The notes under the pieces are model-generated. The model saw only the letters and a program-made list of their open reading frames with translations, was not told where the DNA came from and ran no database searches. A stretch of DNA of 46,566 bases, taken from NCBI RefSeq assembly GCF_009604405.1, contig NZ_WEGK01000030.1, forward strand, positions 1-46,566. The letters are read 5' to 3'. Source of the DNA: Nocardia macrotermitis (GTDB taxonomy: Bacteria; Actinomycetota; Actinomycetes; Mycobacteriales; Mycobacteriaceae). The translations under genes were made by a program, and so were the position numbers. Below, in pieces: positions 17,219 through 26,127 of the stretch; position 1 is the first letter of the stretch, and each line of letters starts with the position of its first letter.

Positions 17219-17252
17219 TCCGCCGCGCACCGGTGCATCGGTGCGCGGCGGA
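17219..17252. terminator. Bidirectional hairpin terminator between the hydrolase gene and rpoB2
   Basis: A perfect 14-bp stem (TCCGCCGCGCACCG / CGGTGCGCGGCGGA) with a 6-nt loop lies 10 bp from each of the two convergent stop codons. Confidence 0.85.
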
Positions 17253-17261
17253 CGGTTCCGA

Positions 17262-20200
17262 TCAGCTCGACAGATCGTCGATCGTCGCGGATTCGTTGCG
17301 GGACAGGGTGATTCCCAGATTCGCGGCGGTCCGGTCGAGATCGTCGTCGTCATGGTGCAACTCGACCCTGGAACCGTCGTGGGAGAGCACCTCGACATTG
17401 AGGCACAGCGCCTGGAGTTCCTTGAGCAGCACCTTGAACGACTCCGGAATACCCGGCTCCGGAATGTTCTCGCCCTTGACGATCGCCTCGTACACCTTCA
17501 CCCGACCCACCACGTCATCGGACTTGATGGTCAACAACTCCTGCAGCGTGTACGCAGCGCCGTACGCCTGCATGGCCCAGCACTCCATCTCACCGAAACG
17601 CTGACCACCGAACTGCGCCTTACCACCCAACGGCTGCTGCGTGATCATCGAGTACGGACCCGTCGACCGCGCGTGAATCTTGTCATCCACCAGGTGATGC
17701 AGCTTCAGGATGTACATGTAGCCCACGGCCACCGGGTACGGGAACGGCTCACCCGAACGACCGTCGAACAGCGTGGCCTTACCGTCCGCGCCGACCATCA
17801 CCTCACCATCGCGGTTGGGCAGGGTCGAGGCCAGCATTCCGGCGAGTTCCTCCTCGCGCGCACCGTCGAAAACCGGTGTGGCGAGGTTGGTTTCGGGTTC
17901 GGCGGACAGCAACTCCTCGGGTAGCCGCTGCGCCCAGTCCGGCCGGGAACCGTCCTGGGCGAGCTGCACATTCCAGCCCGTCTTGCCGATCCAGCCCAGA
18001 TGCGTCTCCAGGATCTGGCCGATGTTCATCCGACGCGGCACACCGTGCGTGTTCAGGATGATGTCGACCGGAGTCCCGTCGGGCAGGAACGGCATGTCCT
18101 CCTTCGGCAGAATCCTGCCGATGACGCCCTTGTTACCGTGCCGACCCGCCAGCTTGTCGCCGTCCTGGATCTTGCGCTTCTGCGCGACATACACACGCAC
18201 GAGCTCGTTCACACCCGGCGGCAGATCGTCGTCGTCATCACGCGAGAACACCCGAATACCGATGACCTTGCCCGACTCACCGTGCGGCACCTTCAACGAC
18301 GTATCGCGAACCTCGCGCGCCTTCTCACCGAAGATCGCACGCAACAACCGCTCCTCCGGAGTCAGCTCGGTCTCACCCTTCGGCGTCACCTTGCCGACCA
18401 GGATGTCGCCGTCACGAACCTCCGCACCGATCCGCACGATGCCACGATCATCGAGATCCGCCAGCGCCTCATCGGAGATGTTCGGAATATCGCGGGTGAT
18501 CTCCTCCGCGCCCAATTTCGTTTCGCGCGCGTCGACTTCGTGCTCCTCGATGTGGATCGAGGTCAGCACATCCTCCTCCACGAGGCGCTGCGAGAGGATG
18601 ATCGCGTCCTCGTAGTTGTAACCCTCCCAAGGCATTACCGCGACGAGCAGATTCTTCCCGAGCGCCATCTCGCCGTTCTGCGTACTGGGCCCGTCGGCCA
18701 GCACCTGGCCCGGCTCCACCCGCTGCCCCTCGTCCATGATGGGACGTTGATTCGCGCAGGTGCCCTGATTGGTCCGGTTGAACTTGTGCAGCCGATACGA
18801 ACGCCGGGTGCCGTCATCGTGCATCACGGTGACGAAATCCGCCGAAACCTCCTCCACCACACCGGATTTCTCGTTCACCACGACATCCCCGGCATCGATC
18901 GCCGCGCGCAGTTCCATCCCGGTGCCGACCAGCGGCGATTCCGAACGGATCAGCGGCACGGCCTGTTTCTGCATGTTCGCGCCCATCAGCGCGCGGTTGG
19001 CGTCGTCGTGTTCGAGGAATGGGATCATCGCCGTCGCGACCGAAACCATCTGGCGCGGTGAGACATCCATGTAGTCGACCAGCGCCGGTTCGACCAGTTC
19101 GACCTCGGAATCCTTGCGGCGCACCAGCACTCGCGACGAGGTGAAGCGGCCCTCGGCATCGAGCGGCTCGTTCGCCTGCGCGACGACGTGCCTGTCCTCC
19201 TGATCGGCGGACAGGTAGTCGATCCGGTCGGTCACCGCACCGTCCACCACCTTGCGATACGGCGTCTCGATGAATCCGAACGGATTGACCCGCGCATACA
19301 CCGACAGATAGCCGATCAGACCGATGTTCGGCCCCTCGGGCGTCTCGATCGGGCACATCCGGCCGTAGTGGCTGTAGTGCACATCGCGGACCTCGAGTCC
19401 GGCGCGTTCGCGGGTCAGGCCGCCCGGGCCCAGCGCCGACAGGCGGCGCTTCTGGGTCAGGCTGGCGAGCGGATTGCGTTCGTCCAGGAACGTCGAGGAC
19501 TGCGAGGTGCCGAAGAACTCCCGGATCGCCGCCACGACCGGGCGGATGTTCATCAACGTCTGCGGGGTGATCGCCTCGACGTCCTGCGTGGTCATCCGCT
19601 CCCGCACCACCCGCTCCATCCGGGACAGACCCACCCGCACCTGGTTCTGGATGAGTTCGCCGATGGTCCGCAGGCGGCGGTTGCCGAAGTGGTCGATATC
19701 GTCGACGCCGATCGGCACCTCCTCGCCGCCGGGCGCGGTCATCGTCGCATCGCCCGCGTGCAGACGCAGCAGATATTCGATGATCGCGGCGATATCCGGT
19801 TCGGTGAGCACCCGATCGGCGTCGGCGGCGGGCCCGATGCCGAGCTTCCTGGTGATCTTGTGACGGCCGACGCGCGCCAGATCGTAGCGCTTGTCCTTGA
19901 AGAACAGGTTCTCCAGCAGTGCCTGCGCGGACTCCTTGGTGGGCGGCTCGCCCGGACGCAGTTTGCGGTGGATGTCCAGCAGCGCCTCGTCGGTGCCCGC
20001 GGTGTTGTCCTTGGCCAGGGAGGTCATCATGATCTCCGAGAAGCCGAAACGTTCGGTGATCTGCTCGGCGCTCCAGCCCAGCGCCTTGAGCAGCACCGTC
20101 ACCGGCTGGCGGCGTTTACGGTCGATGCGGACGCCGATGGTGTCGCGCTTATCGATGTCGAATTCCAGCCACGCGCCGCGACTCGGGATGACCCGGGCGC

Positions 20201-20774
20201 TGTGCAGGGTCCTCTCGGTGGTCTTGTCGACGGATTCGTCGAAGTACACGCCCGGCGAACGCACCAGTTGCGACACGATCACCCGTTCGGTGCCGTTCAC
20301 GACGAAAGTGCCGCGATCGGTCATCATCGGGAAATCGCCCATGAAAACCGTCTGCGACTTGATCTCGCCGGTGTTGTTGTTGATGAATTCGGCGGTGACG
20401 AACAACGGCGCGGCATACGTCAGATCGCGGTCCTTGCATTCCTCGACCGAGGCCTTGACCTCCTCGAAACGCGGATCGGACAGGGACAGCGACATGGTCG
20501 CCGCGAAATCCTCGATCGGGCTGATCTCGTCGAGCACCTCCTCCAGGCCGCCGAGCGCCGGATCCCCCGCGGCGCCGGCCCGCTCCCGCCAGCGCCGCCC
20601 GCCGACCAGCCAGTCGAACGACTCGGTCTGAACGGCCAGTAGATCCGGAATCGCCAGGGGCTCACGGAGTTTGGCGAACGAAACCCGTTCGGGCGCGCCC
20701 GGGACGCGGGCCGCCGATCGCACGGTATCGACCTCGGTCTGACTCGAGACTGCCAAGATACGTCCTTCCAGCAC
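17262..20774 (-). CDS. rpoB2: Second RNA polymerase beta subunit, RpoB2 (rifampicin-resistant type)
   Basis: A full-length beta subunit of 1170 aa. The GTG at 20774 gives VLEGRILAVSSQTEV, the normal actinobacterial N-terminus. All catalytic regions are intact, including YNYEDAIILSQRL, RKIQDGDKLAGRHGNKGVI and KAQFGGQRFGEMECWA. It stands alone: no rpoC follows, and the neighbours are a hydrolase and a slipin. The rifampicin pocket (about 19436-19515) reads SQSSTFLDERNP then LASLTQKRRLSALGPGG. Compared with sensitive actinobacterial enzymes and in E. coli numbering, the changes are L511S, Q513T, M515L, Q517E, N518R, S522A and H526Q, with D516 and S531 kept. This matches the duplicated rpoB2 known from Nocardia. 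The ribosome site is weak. Confidence 0.96.
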   Translation of the reverse strand: MLEGRILAVSSQTEVDTVRSAARVPGAPERVSFAKLREPLAIPDLLAVQTESFDWLVGGRRWRERAGAAGDPALGGLEEVLDEISPIEDFAATMSLSLSDPRFEEVKASVEECKDRDLTYAAPLFVTAEFINNNTGEIKSQTVFMGDFPMMTDRGTFVVNGTERVIVSQLVRSPGVYFDESVDKTTERTLHSARVIPSRGAWLEFDIDKRDTIGVRIDRKRRQPVTVLLKALGWSAEQITERFGFSEIMMTSLAKDNTAGTDEALLDIHRKLRPGEPPTKESAQALLENLFFKDKRYDLARVGRHKITRKLGIGPAADADRVLTEPDIAAIIEYLLRLHAGDATMTAPGGEEVPIGVDDIDHFGNRRLRTIGELIQNQVRVGLSRMERVVRERMTTQDVEAITPQTLMNIRPVVAAIREFFGTSQSSTFLDERNPLASLTQKRRLSALGPGGLTRERAGLEVRDVHYSHYGRMCPIETPEGPNIGLIGYLSVYARVNPFGFIETPYRKVVDGAVTDRIDYLSADQEDRHVVAQANEPLDAEGRFTSSRVLVRRKDSEVELVEPALVDYMDVSPRQMVSVATAMIPFLEHDDANRALMGANMQKQAVPLIRSESPLVGTGMELRAAIDAGDVVVNEKSGVVEEVSADFVTVMHDDGTRRSYRLHKFNRTNQGTCANQRPIMDEGQRVEPGQVLADGPSTQNGEMALGKNLLVAVMPWEGYNYEDAIILSQRLVEEDVLTSIHIEEHEVDARETKLGAEEITRDIPNISDEALADLDDRGIVRIGAEVRDGDILVGKVTPKGETELTPEERLLRAIFGEKAREVRDTSLKVPHGESGKVIGIRVFSRDDDDDLPPGVNELVRVYVAQKRKIQDGDKLAGRHGNKGVIGRILPKEDMPFLPDGTPVDIILNTHGVPRRMNIGQILETHLGWIGKTGWNVQLAQDGSRPDWAQRLPEELLSAEPETNLATPVFDGAREEELAGMLASTLPNRDGEVMVGADGKATLFDGRSGEPFPYPVAVGYMYILKLHHLVDDKIHARSTGPYSMITQQPLGGKAQFGGQRFGEMECWAMQAYGAAYTLQELLTIKSDDVVGRVKVYEAIVKGENIPEPGIPESFKVLLKELQALCLNVEVLSHDGSRVELHHDDDDLDRTAANLGITLSRNESATIDDLSS

Positions 20775-21075
20775 CTCGCGACGACCGCACCTGCGTACGC
20801 GACGTCGCGGTATCTGCTTGTCCTGTCGGCTGCATTGCTCATGGCGCACCGTGCCGTATACCGACCTGCCTACCTCGACACCAACGGGCGGAAATCGACA
20901 CGCAGACAGTGCGATCTTCCGCAGTTAATTCATTTTCGAGAGCCAGTCGGCACGCACCCCGGCGCGAAAACCAAAATTACACCCGAATCGACCAGATGTC
21001 GAGGGCAGAGACAAATAGACACCACAATCCGAGTGCCTTTCCCCTTTTCATGATGGCATCCGGATGCGCGTCGCG
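20775..21075. other. 301-bp region upstream of rpoB2
   Basis: It carries the rpoB2 promoter but no gene. It is less GC-rich near 20935-21050 than its surroundings. I looked for the 19-bp rifamycin-associated inverted repeat known upstream of actinomycete rifamycin-inactivation genes and did not see it. No hairpin attenuator was found. Confidence 0.5.
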
Positions 21076-21855
21076 TCAAGCCGTCGGATCCTCCGGCGTC
21101 GAACGCTCCAGGAAGCGCAGCAACTCGACCGGGAACGGCAGCACCAACGTCGAATTCTTCTCCGCCGCAACCTCCACCACGGTTTGCAGCAGCCGCAGTT
21201 GCAGGGCGGCTGGGGCCGCGGCCATGGTCTGTCCGGCATCGGCCAGCTTCTGCGAGGCCTGGAGTTCGCCCTCCGCGGTGATGACGCGGGCCCGGCGTTC
21301 ACGTTCGGCCTCAGCCTGCCGTGACATCGAGCGTTTCATCGATTCCGGCAGCGCGACGTCCTTGATCTCCACCCGATCGATGTGCACACCCCAGGCCAGC
21401 GCCGGGCTGTCGATCATCAACTCCAGGCCGCGATTGAGGTGTTCGCGGTTGGACAACAGGTCGTCCAGATCGCTCTTACCGATGATCGAGCGCAGCGAGG
21501 TCTGCGCCACCTGCGCGATGGCGAACAGGTAGTCCTGCACGTCGACCACGGCCTGCACCGGATCGACCACCCGGAAGTACACCACCGCGTCCACCCGCAC
21601 GGTGACGTTGTCGCGGGTGATGCCCTCCTGCCCGGGCACCGGCATGGTGACGATCTGGACCGGCACCTTGCGCATCCGATCCACGCCCGGAATCAGCATC
21701 CGCAGCCCGGGTTCGCGCACCTGTCGCACCCGGCCGAAGCGGAACACCACGCCCCGCTCGAACTGTTCCACCACCCGCATACTGGCCCCGAACACGATGC
21801 CCGCGAGCAGCACGCCCGCTCCCACCACGACGCCGAGGATGACCGAGATGTCCAT
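21076..21855 (-). CDS. Slipin/SPFH (band 7) membrane protein
   Basis: A 259-aa stomatin-like protein. Residues 1-25 form one membrane segment (ISVILGVVVGAGVLLAGIVF). The SPFH domain follows with FERGVVFRFGRVRQVREPGL, QEGITRDNVTVRVDAVVYFRV and LRSIIGKSDLDDLL. A charged coiled-coil (SRQAEAERERRARVITAEGE) leads to a hydrophobic C-terminal tail. Such proteins oligomerise at membrane microdomains and often act with an NfeD or a protease partner, neither of which is adjacent. It is upstream of rpoB2 on the same strand, but with 300 bp between them an operon is unlikely. Confidence 0.9.
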   Translation of the reverse strand: MDISVILGVVVGAGVLLAGIVFGASMRVVEQFERGVVFRFGRVRQVREPGLRMLIPGVDRMRKVPVQIVTMPVPGQEGITRDNVTVRVDAVVYFRVVDPVQAVVDVQDYLFAIAQVAQTSLRSIIGKSDLDDLLSNREHLNRGLELMIDSPALAWGVHIDRVEIKDVALPESMKRSMSRQAEAERERRARVITAEGELQASQKLADAGQTMAAAPAALQLRLLQTVVEVAAEKNSTLVLPFPVELLRFLERSTPEDPTA

Positions 21856-22076
21856 ATCGCACCACCACGCGATTCGCCCGATGCACGGAAGCGCCGGGCC
21901 CTACATCGATGATGGCACCGGGGCGGCGCGGGTGCGAGTGCCTCGCGTGGGGACCGATCGCATCGGACATGGGGCGGATTGCCTTGGGGGCTGCAAACAT
22001 CCGTTAAGGAGGCCGGAAGGTCGGTCGGCCATGATTCGATTCGAGTGGTGGATCGAGCATTCGGGAGGGAGGCGCG

Positions 22077-22742
22077 GTGGCGGCGACGGCGATTTTCGTG
22101 GTGGTGGCGGTGGTGCTGCTGTTCGTCGGCCTGATCGTCGCGCTGGTGGCGGCGGTGTCGGCGGCGGCGCGGCAGGAGCGGGCCCGGGTAGGCGCGCTGA
22201 ACCAGTGGGCGATGGCCAACGGGTGGACGTTCGTGCCGAGATGTGAAGCGCCGTGGACCGCGCAGTTGCCCGGACGCAATCGTCGCGGGCTCGGCGCGAC
22301 CCTGATCGGGCAGGTCGGGGGACGGCGGGTGCTGGTGGCCGAGTACTCCTACACCGTCTCCTCCGAACAGTCCTCGTCCACCTACCACTTCATCGCGGTC
22401 GCGGTCACGCTCGACCGGCCGCATCCGCTCGTCTCGGTGCGGCATGCGTCCGGTGCGCTCGCGACCTTCGCGCAGACCCTGTTCGGGCAGCGGCCCGCGC
22501 CGATCGGTCATCCGGTGTTCGACGCGCTGTACCGCGTCGATTCTCCGGATCCCGGCTACGCCAGATCGCTGCTCGGGCCGCAGTTGATCCAGGCGCAGAT
22601 CGCGGGTGAGCTGCCGCCCTGGCAGCTCGTCGGACCCGAACTCCTCACGTGCACAAGGGTTTCCACCCCCATCCGGGATCCGTATCTGATTCCGGCCTAT
22701 GTCGGTCCGGCGCTGCGGGTGGTGGAACTGCTGGGGCGCTGA
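22077..22742 (+). CDS. Membrane-anchored protein of unknown function
   Basis: A 221-aa protein from GTG 22077, which has GGGAGGGAGG five bases upstream. The first 25 residues are one hydrophobic anchor (IFVVVAVVLLFVGLIVALVA). The rest is a soluble domain beginning RQERARVGALNQWAMANGW, containing a beta-rich middle (VLVAEYSYTVSSEQSSSTYH) and ending VVELLGR. The W-x-x-x-NGW segment recurs in actinobacterial hypothetical proteins that process or bind surface ligands, but I cannot name the family. It is followed by a DD-peptidase gene 61 bp away on the same strand, suggesting an envelope context. Confidence 0.7.
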   Translation: MAATAIFVVVAVVLLFVGLIVALVAAVSAAARQERARVGALNQWAMANGWTFVPRCEAPWTAQLPGRNRRGLGATLIGQVGGRRVLVAEYSYTVSSEQSSSTYHFIAVAVTLDRPHPLVSVRHASGALATFAQTLFGQRPAPIGHPVFDALYRVDSPDPGYARSLLGPQLIQAQIAGELPPWQLVGPELLTCTRVSTPIRDPYLIPAYVGPALRVVELLGR

Positions 22743-22803
22743 GTCGGGCCGATGGTTTGCTCCGGGGGAAATCCCGCTCGGTGGTCGTTTCGAACGGCAC
22801 AAT

Positions 22804-23721
22804 ATGCCGATGCGATCATTTGCCCGCGTGATGCTGGCTGCCGCCTCCGGACTTCTGCTCGTCTCGCCGGGCCCCGCCCTGGCCGCGCCCGCCGCGAACG
22901 TCTCGCACGATCAGCTGCCCACCATGTCCGCCGAGCCGGACGGGGTGCAGGCTCCGTTCGCCGAGCTCGCCGACGCGAATACGGGTGCGGTGCGCTGGTC
23001 GCGGCAGCCGAACACCCGCGCGCCGATGGGCAGTATCACCAAGGTGATGACCGCGCTGGTCGTCCTCGAGTCCGGTGATCTGGACCGGGCCATCACGGTG
23101 CCGCCGGGGATCATCGCCTACGACCGCAAGTACGACGGAAGCACCGCGGGCCTGGTTCCCGGCGAGGTGCTGACTGCCAGACAGTTGCTGTACGCGATGA
23201 TGCTGCCGTCGGGCTGCGACGCGGCGTACACGCTCGCCGAGTCGTACGGCCCCGGACAGGCCGGATTCATCGCCGAGATGAACGCCACGGCCGCACGCCT
23301 GGGCCTGTCGAACACCCACTTCACCGACCCCAGCGGCCTACCCGCACCCAACGGCTACTCCACCTATTCGACCCCCGCGGATCTGGTGAAACTCGGCATG
23401 CGCGCGATGACCCTCCCCATCTTCCGCGACATCGTCCGCTCGCAGACCTACCACCAGCCCGCCGGCCCCGCCAACCGCGACCACGTCTGGCGCACAACGA
23501 ATCTCCTGCTCCGCGACTACCCCGGCACCCTCGGTATCAAAACCGGCTCCACCGACACCGCAGGCACCTGCCTCCTGTTCGAAGCCACCCGAGCAGGCCA
23601 ACCCCTCATCGGCGTCGTCCTACACAGCTCCCCCACCAGCGACGCCGCCGCAGCAACCGACGCCCGCCACATGCTCGACTGGGGTTTCGGCCCACTCCTG
23701 AGCCTCATCCCACTCCCCTGA
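22804..23721 (+). CDS. D-alanyl-D-alanine carboxypeptidase/DD-transpeptidase, S11 family
   Basis: A 305-aa low-molecular-mass penicillin-binding protein that trims or cross-links peptidoglycan stem peptides outside the membrane. A Sec signal peptide covers about residues 1-28 (ending ALAAPA). The active-site motifs are SITK (77-80), SGC (136-138) and KTG (246-248). Most relatives have SxN at the second motif; Cys in this position is known from the Streptomyces K15 DD-transpeptidase, so transpeptidase activity is possible. There is no C-terminal membrane anchor. The start is ATG 22804 or 22810. Confidence 0.9.
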   Translation: MPMRSFARVMLAAASGLLLVSPGPALAAPAANVSHDQLPTMSAEPDGVQAPFAELADANTGAVRWSRQPNTRAPMGSITKVMTALVVLESGDLDRAITVPPGIIAYDRKYDGSTAGLVPGEVLTARQLLYAMMLPSGCDAAYTLAESYGPGQAGFIAEMNATAARLGLSNTHFTDPSGLPAPNGYSTYSTPADLVKLGMRAMTLPIFRDIVRSQTYHQPAGPANRDHVWRTTNLLLRDYPGTLGIKTGSTDTAGTCLLFEATRAGQPLIGVVLHSSPTSDAAAATDARHMLDWGFGPLLSLIPLP

Positions 23722-23760
23722 CCACCTCGTGCCCGCGGCCTGTCGAAACAGCAAGTGGGG

Positions 23761-24042
23761 CTAGGTTTCTCGTAGCCAGTTGGTGAGGGTGGGGAAGTCG
23801 GTGGCCTGGAGGCCGGAGCCGGAGACCACGCGATGGAGCAGGGCTCGGCCGGGATGGTTTGTGCGGACCCAGGATTCGTCGAGGGGTCTGATTTCGTCGT
23901 CGATCCAGATGAAGGGGCGGCCGGCGGCGAAGGTTACCAGGGTTCTGGTTTTCCAGTGCAAGCCGTCTTCGTAGTAGTCGCCCTCGGGGCGTTCGGGGAG
24001 GGTTGCCACGGGGAGGTGGGGTAGGCCGAGGATGGGGTTGCG
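23761..24042 (-). pseudogene. C-terminal remnant of a HAD-like protein
   Basis: An open minus-strand frame (an internal GTG at 24009 gives 82 aa) encodes LHWKTRTLVTFAAGRPFIWI, DDEI, then HPGRALLHRV and LTNWLRET. This is the second half of a common actinobacterial HAD-fold protein of roughly 170-190 aa whose first half carries the catalytic D-x-D-GVLN motif. That half is missing. The frame extends upstream as NPILGLPHLPV and then meets, in frame, the stop codon of the SDR gene. The gene was therefore cut by a rearrangement that placed the SDR gene directly against it. An active enzyme is not expected. Confidence 0.65.
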
Positions 24043-25014
24043 TCACAGGCCAAGTGTCGCAAGGGATGTCGACCAGAGTTCGTGGGCGGCGTCCGGGTCC
24101 AGGGCCCACTGTTTGACGCCGTGGCTGTGAGCGGTCAGGTCCGCGTCGTTCGGGACGGTGTATGCCTCGCGGCAGTCGTCGAGGTAGTGGCCGCCGGTGG
24201 TGGCGAATTCCGGGGCGATGGCCGCGACCATGGTGGTTGCGGCTCCCTGTTCGACGGTCTTGTAGGTGAATACCCCGGCGGCTTCGGCGGCATCGAGCGA
24301 ATCGCGTTGTCGGGCTGTGAAATTCCGTTGCAGTCCGGTTCTGATGCCGCCGGGGTTCACCGCGTTGGCCACGATGCGGTCGGCGGCCCAGCGCTTGGTC
24401 GCCTCGACGGCGAACAGCGAATTGGCGGTCTTGGACTGGGCGTAACCGATCTGCGGGTCGTACGGGCGACGCTCGAAGTGGATGTCGTCGAAGTCGACCG
24501 GGGCGCGCATGTGGGCGGTGGAGCTGACCGCCACGATGCGGGCGGTACCGCGTTCGGCCGCGCCGCGAGCCAGGGCGTCGTGCAGGAGGTGGGCGAGTGC
24601 GAAGTGGCCCAGGTGGTTGGTCGCGAATTGCAGCTCCCAGCCCTGCGCGGTGCGTTCCAGGCCCGAGGTGACCAGTCCGGCATTGGTGATCAGCAGGTGC
24701 AGCGGGCCGTCCCAGTTCTGTGCGAAACGCGCGACGCCGGCGGGGGCGGCCAGGTCGAGGGCGGCCACGGCCGGGCGCAGAACCCCGCTGCGAGTGGCGA
24801 TTCCGTCGGCCACGCGTGCGCCCGCCGCGACATCGCGTACGGCGAGGGTGACCTCGGCCCCGGCGGCCGCGAGCACCCGGGCGGTCTCGACGCCGAGCCC
24901 CGAGGACGCACCGGTCACGATCGCACGCATACCTCGCAGGTCGATTCCGGCGGCTACGTCGTCGGCGGTGTTCGAACCGTCGAAGCGCGTGGTGATGAGC
25001 GGATGTCGAATCAT
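24043..25014 (-). CDS. Short-chain dehydrogenase/reductase
   Basis: A 323-aa classical SDR related to retinol-dehydrogenase/WW-oxidoreductase-like bacterial enzymes. The start MIRHPLITTRFDGS has AGGAGG six bases upstream. The NAD(P)-binding motif is TGASSGLG (residues 34-41). LLITNAG, VAVSSTAH (catalytic Ser) and GYAQSK (Tyr and Lys) complete the active site. It is divergent from a TetR regulator across 82 bp and is probably its target. Its last codons abut the remnant HAD gene, so the 3' boundary is a rearrangement point. The substrate is unknown. Confidence 0.88.
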   Translation of the reverse strand: MIRHPLITTRFDGSNTADDVAAGIDLRGMRAIVTGASSGLGVETARVLAAAGAEVTLAVRDVAAGARVADGIATRSGVLRPAVAALDLAAPAGVARFAQNWDGPLHLLITNAGLVTSGLERTAQGWELQFATNHLGHFALAHLLHDALARGAAERGTARIVAVSSTAHMRAPVDFDDIHFERRPYDPQIGYAQSKTANSLFAVEATKRWAADRIVANAVNPGGIRTGLQRNFTARQRDSLDAAEAAGVFTYKTVEQGAATTMVAAIAPEFATTGGHYLDDCREAYTVPNDADLTAHSHGVKQWALDPDAAHELWSTSLATLGL

Positions 25015-25096
25015 CGGTTCCTCCTGATCCACCTGACCGACTTTACAACTTATGCAAACTTTGTCTAGTAAGTCCACGGGCGGATAGGGTGGCCGG
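25015..25096. promoter_or_regulatory. Divergent SDR/TetR promoter region
   Basis: It contains an AT-rich block at about 25041-25076 flanked by GACTT and AAGTC, with imperfect internal symmetry (TACAA and TTGTC) and repeats of ACTT. This is a plausible TetR operator between the divergent starts, but the palindrome is weak. Confidence 0.4.
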
Positions 25097-25672
25097 ATGA
25101 ACGTGGACACTGCGGACGGCGGCCGACGCGAACAGGTGCTCACCGCGGCCCTCGACGTCTTCGTGCGCTACGGCTACCGGAAGACCTCGATGGAGGACGT
25201 CGCCCGCGCCGCCGACATCTCCCGCCCGGGCCTGTACCTGCTGTTCGGGGCCAAACAGGAACTGTTCACCGCCGCGGTCACCCGCGCCCTGGACTGCGGC
25301 ATCGCGACGGTGACCGAAACTTTCGCCGACACGTCCCGCCCGGTCCGCGACCGACTCCTCGACGCGTTCGACCAGTGGACCGGCCACTACATCGGCGCGA
25401 TGAGCCGCGAGGTCAACACCCTGGCCGAGGAGTATTCGGACCTGCTCGGCCCCGCCGTCACCGAATACCCCGCGCGATTCGCCACCCTCGTCGACACCGC
25501 CCTGACCGAATCGCTCGACACCACCGCGAGCCGCTCGGCCGCGATGACGCAAACCTTGATCAGCACATCGATCGGCATCAAACACCAGGTCACAACGCGC
25601 GAGGCATTTCTGGAGCGGCTGACCGTCGCCATCGACCTGCTGCTCGGTGCGGAAAGCCCGACGAAACCCTGA
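25097..25672 (+). CDS. TetR-family transcriptional regulator
   Basis: A 191-aa regulator. The helix-turn-helix region is REQVLTAALDVFVRYGYRKT, SMEDVARAADISRPGLYLLF, GAKQELFTAAVTRAL, very close to the TetR consensus. The C-terminal domain (from about residue 50) is variable and would bind the inducer. It is divergent from the SDR gene and most likely represses that gene and itself. It is unrelated in its effector domain to the TetR at 14.5 kb. Downstream lies a broken cutinase gene on the same strand. Confidence 0.9.
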   Translation: MNVDTADGGRREQVLTAALDVFVRYGYRKTSMEDVARAADISRPGLYLLFGAKQELFTAAVTRALDCGIATVTETFADTSRPVRDRLLDAFDQWTGHYIGAMSREVNTLAEEYSDLLGPAVTEYPARFATLVDTALTESLDTTASRSAAMTQTLISTSIGIKHQVTTREAFLERLTVAIDLLLGAESPTKP

Positions 25673-25686
25673 GGTGCGCTTCGCGA

Positions 25687-26048
25687 ATGGAGCAGCGGTG
25701 GTTGGCCCGTTTCCTGTGCGCCGCGACATCGGCGGCGAGCGTCGCGACGGTCGTGCCCGCCCAACCGGCATCCGCGGCCGCCTGCCACCGCTTCCTCCGG
25801 AAATCGCCTCCCACGTAGCCGCAGTGGTCCTCTTCGGCAAACCCTCGGACCACTTCATGCGCCAGGTCGGCGCACCCCCGATCACCCTCGGCCCCCTCTA
25901 CACCCCCAAGACCGCCGAATACTGCGTTCCCGGCGACACCGTCTGCGACGGCTCCCCTTTCCCCGGCCAGCCCAACCCCCTGCACGTCCTCTACAGCTTC
26001 AACGGAATGACCTTGGCCGCAGCAGATTTCGCCGCGAACCGACTCTGA
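25687..26048 (+). pseudogene. Cutinase-family gene with internal deletion and frameshift
   Basis: ATG 25687 starts a Sec signal peptide (MEQRWLARFLCAATSAASVA, ending QPASAAAC) that is out of frame after the first mature Cys and stops at about 25818. A different plus-strand frame then gives the C-terminal third of a cutinase: LPPEIASHVAAVVLFGKPS, YCVPGDTVCDG, LHVLYSFNGMTLAAADF, ending AANRL at 26048. The disulfide Cys and the catalytic Asp and His region remain. The first conserved block and the GYSQG serine, roughly 100-110 residues, are gone. The junction is near 25785-25800. A secreted lipid- or polyester-cleaving enzyme has been inactivated. Confidence 0.75.
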
Positions 26049-26103
26049 GGCCCTAGCCGCACGGTCCCCGATGAGCCCCGAGAACTTTCCGGGAAGAGAG
26101 TGC

Positions 26104-26127
26104 GGACGAGTCGGTCTGCAAGCCGGA
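26104..26127 (-). repeat. Displaced copy of the rnpB 3' end
   Basis: 24 bp identical at 23 positions to 26827-26850, the 3' end of the RNase P RNA gene (P1 strand and the AAGCCGG element). Weaker similarity continues about 15 bp leftward (GAAGAG). It is in direct orientation, 723 bp away, with a small secreted-peptide gene and decayed sequence between the copies. Confidence 0.8.

Noticed and set aside
20849..21075. Possible rifamycin-associated element upstream of rpoB2
   Set aside because: No copy of the conserved 19-bp GGGGCTTGC-type inverted repeat is seen in the region.
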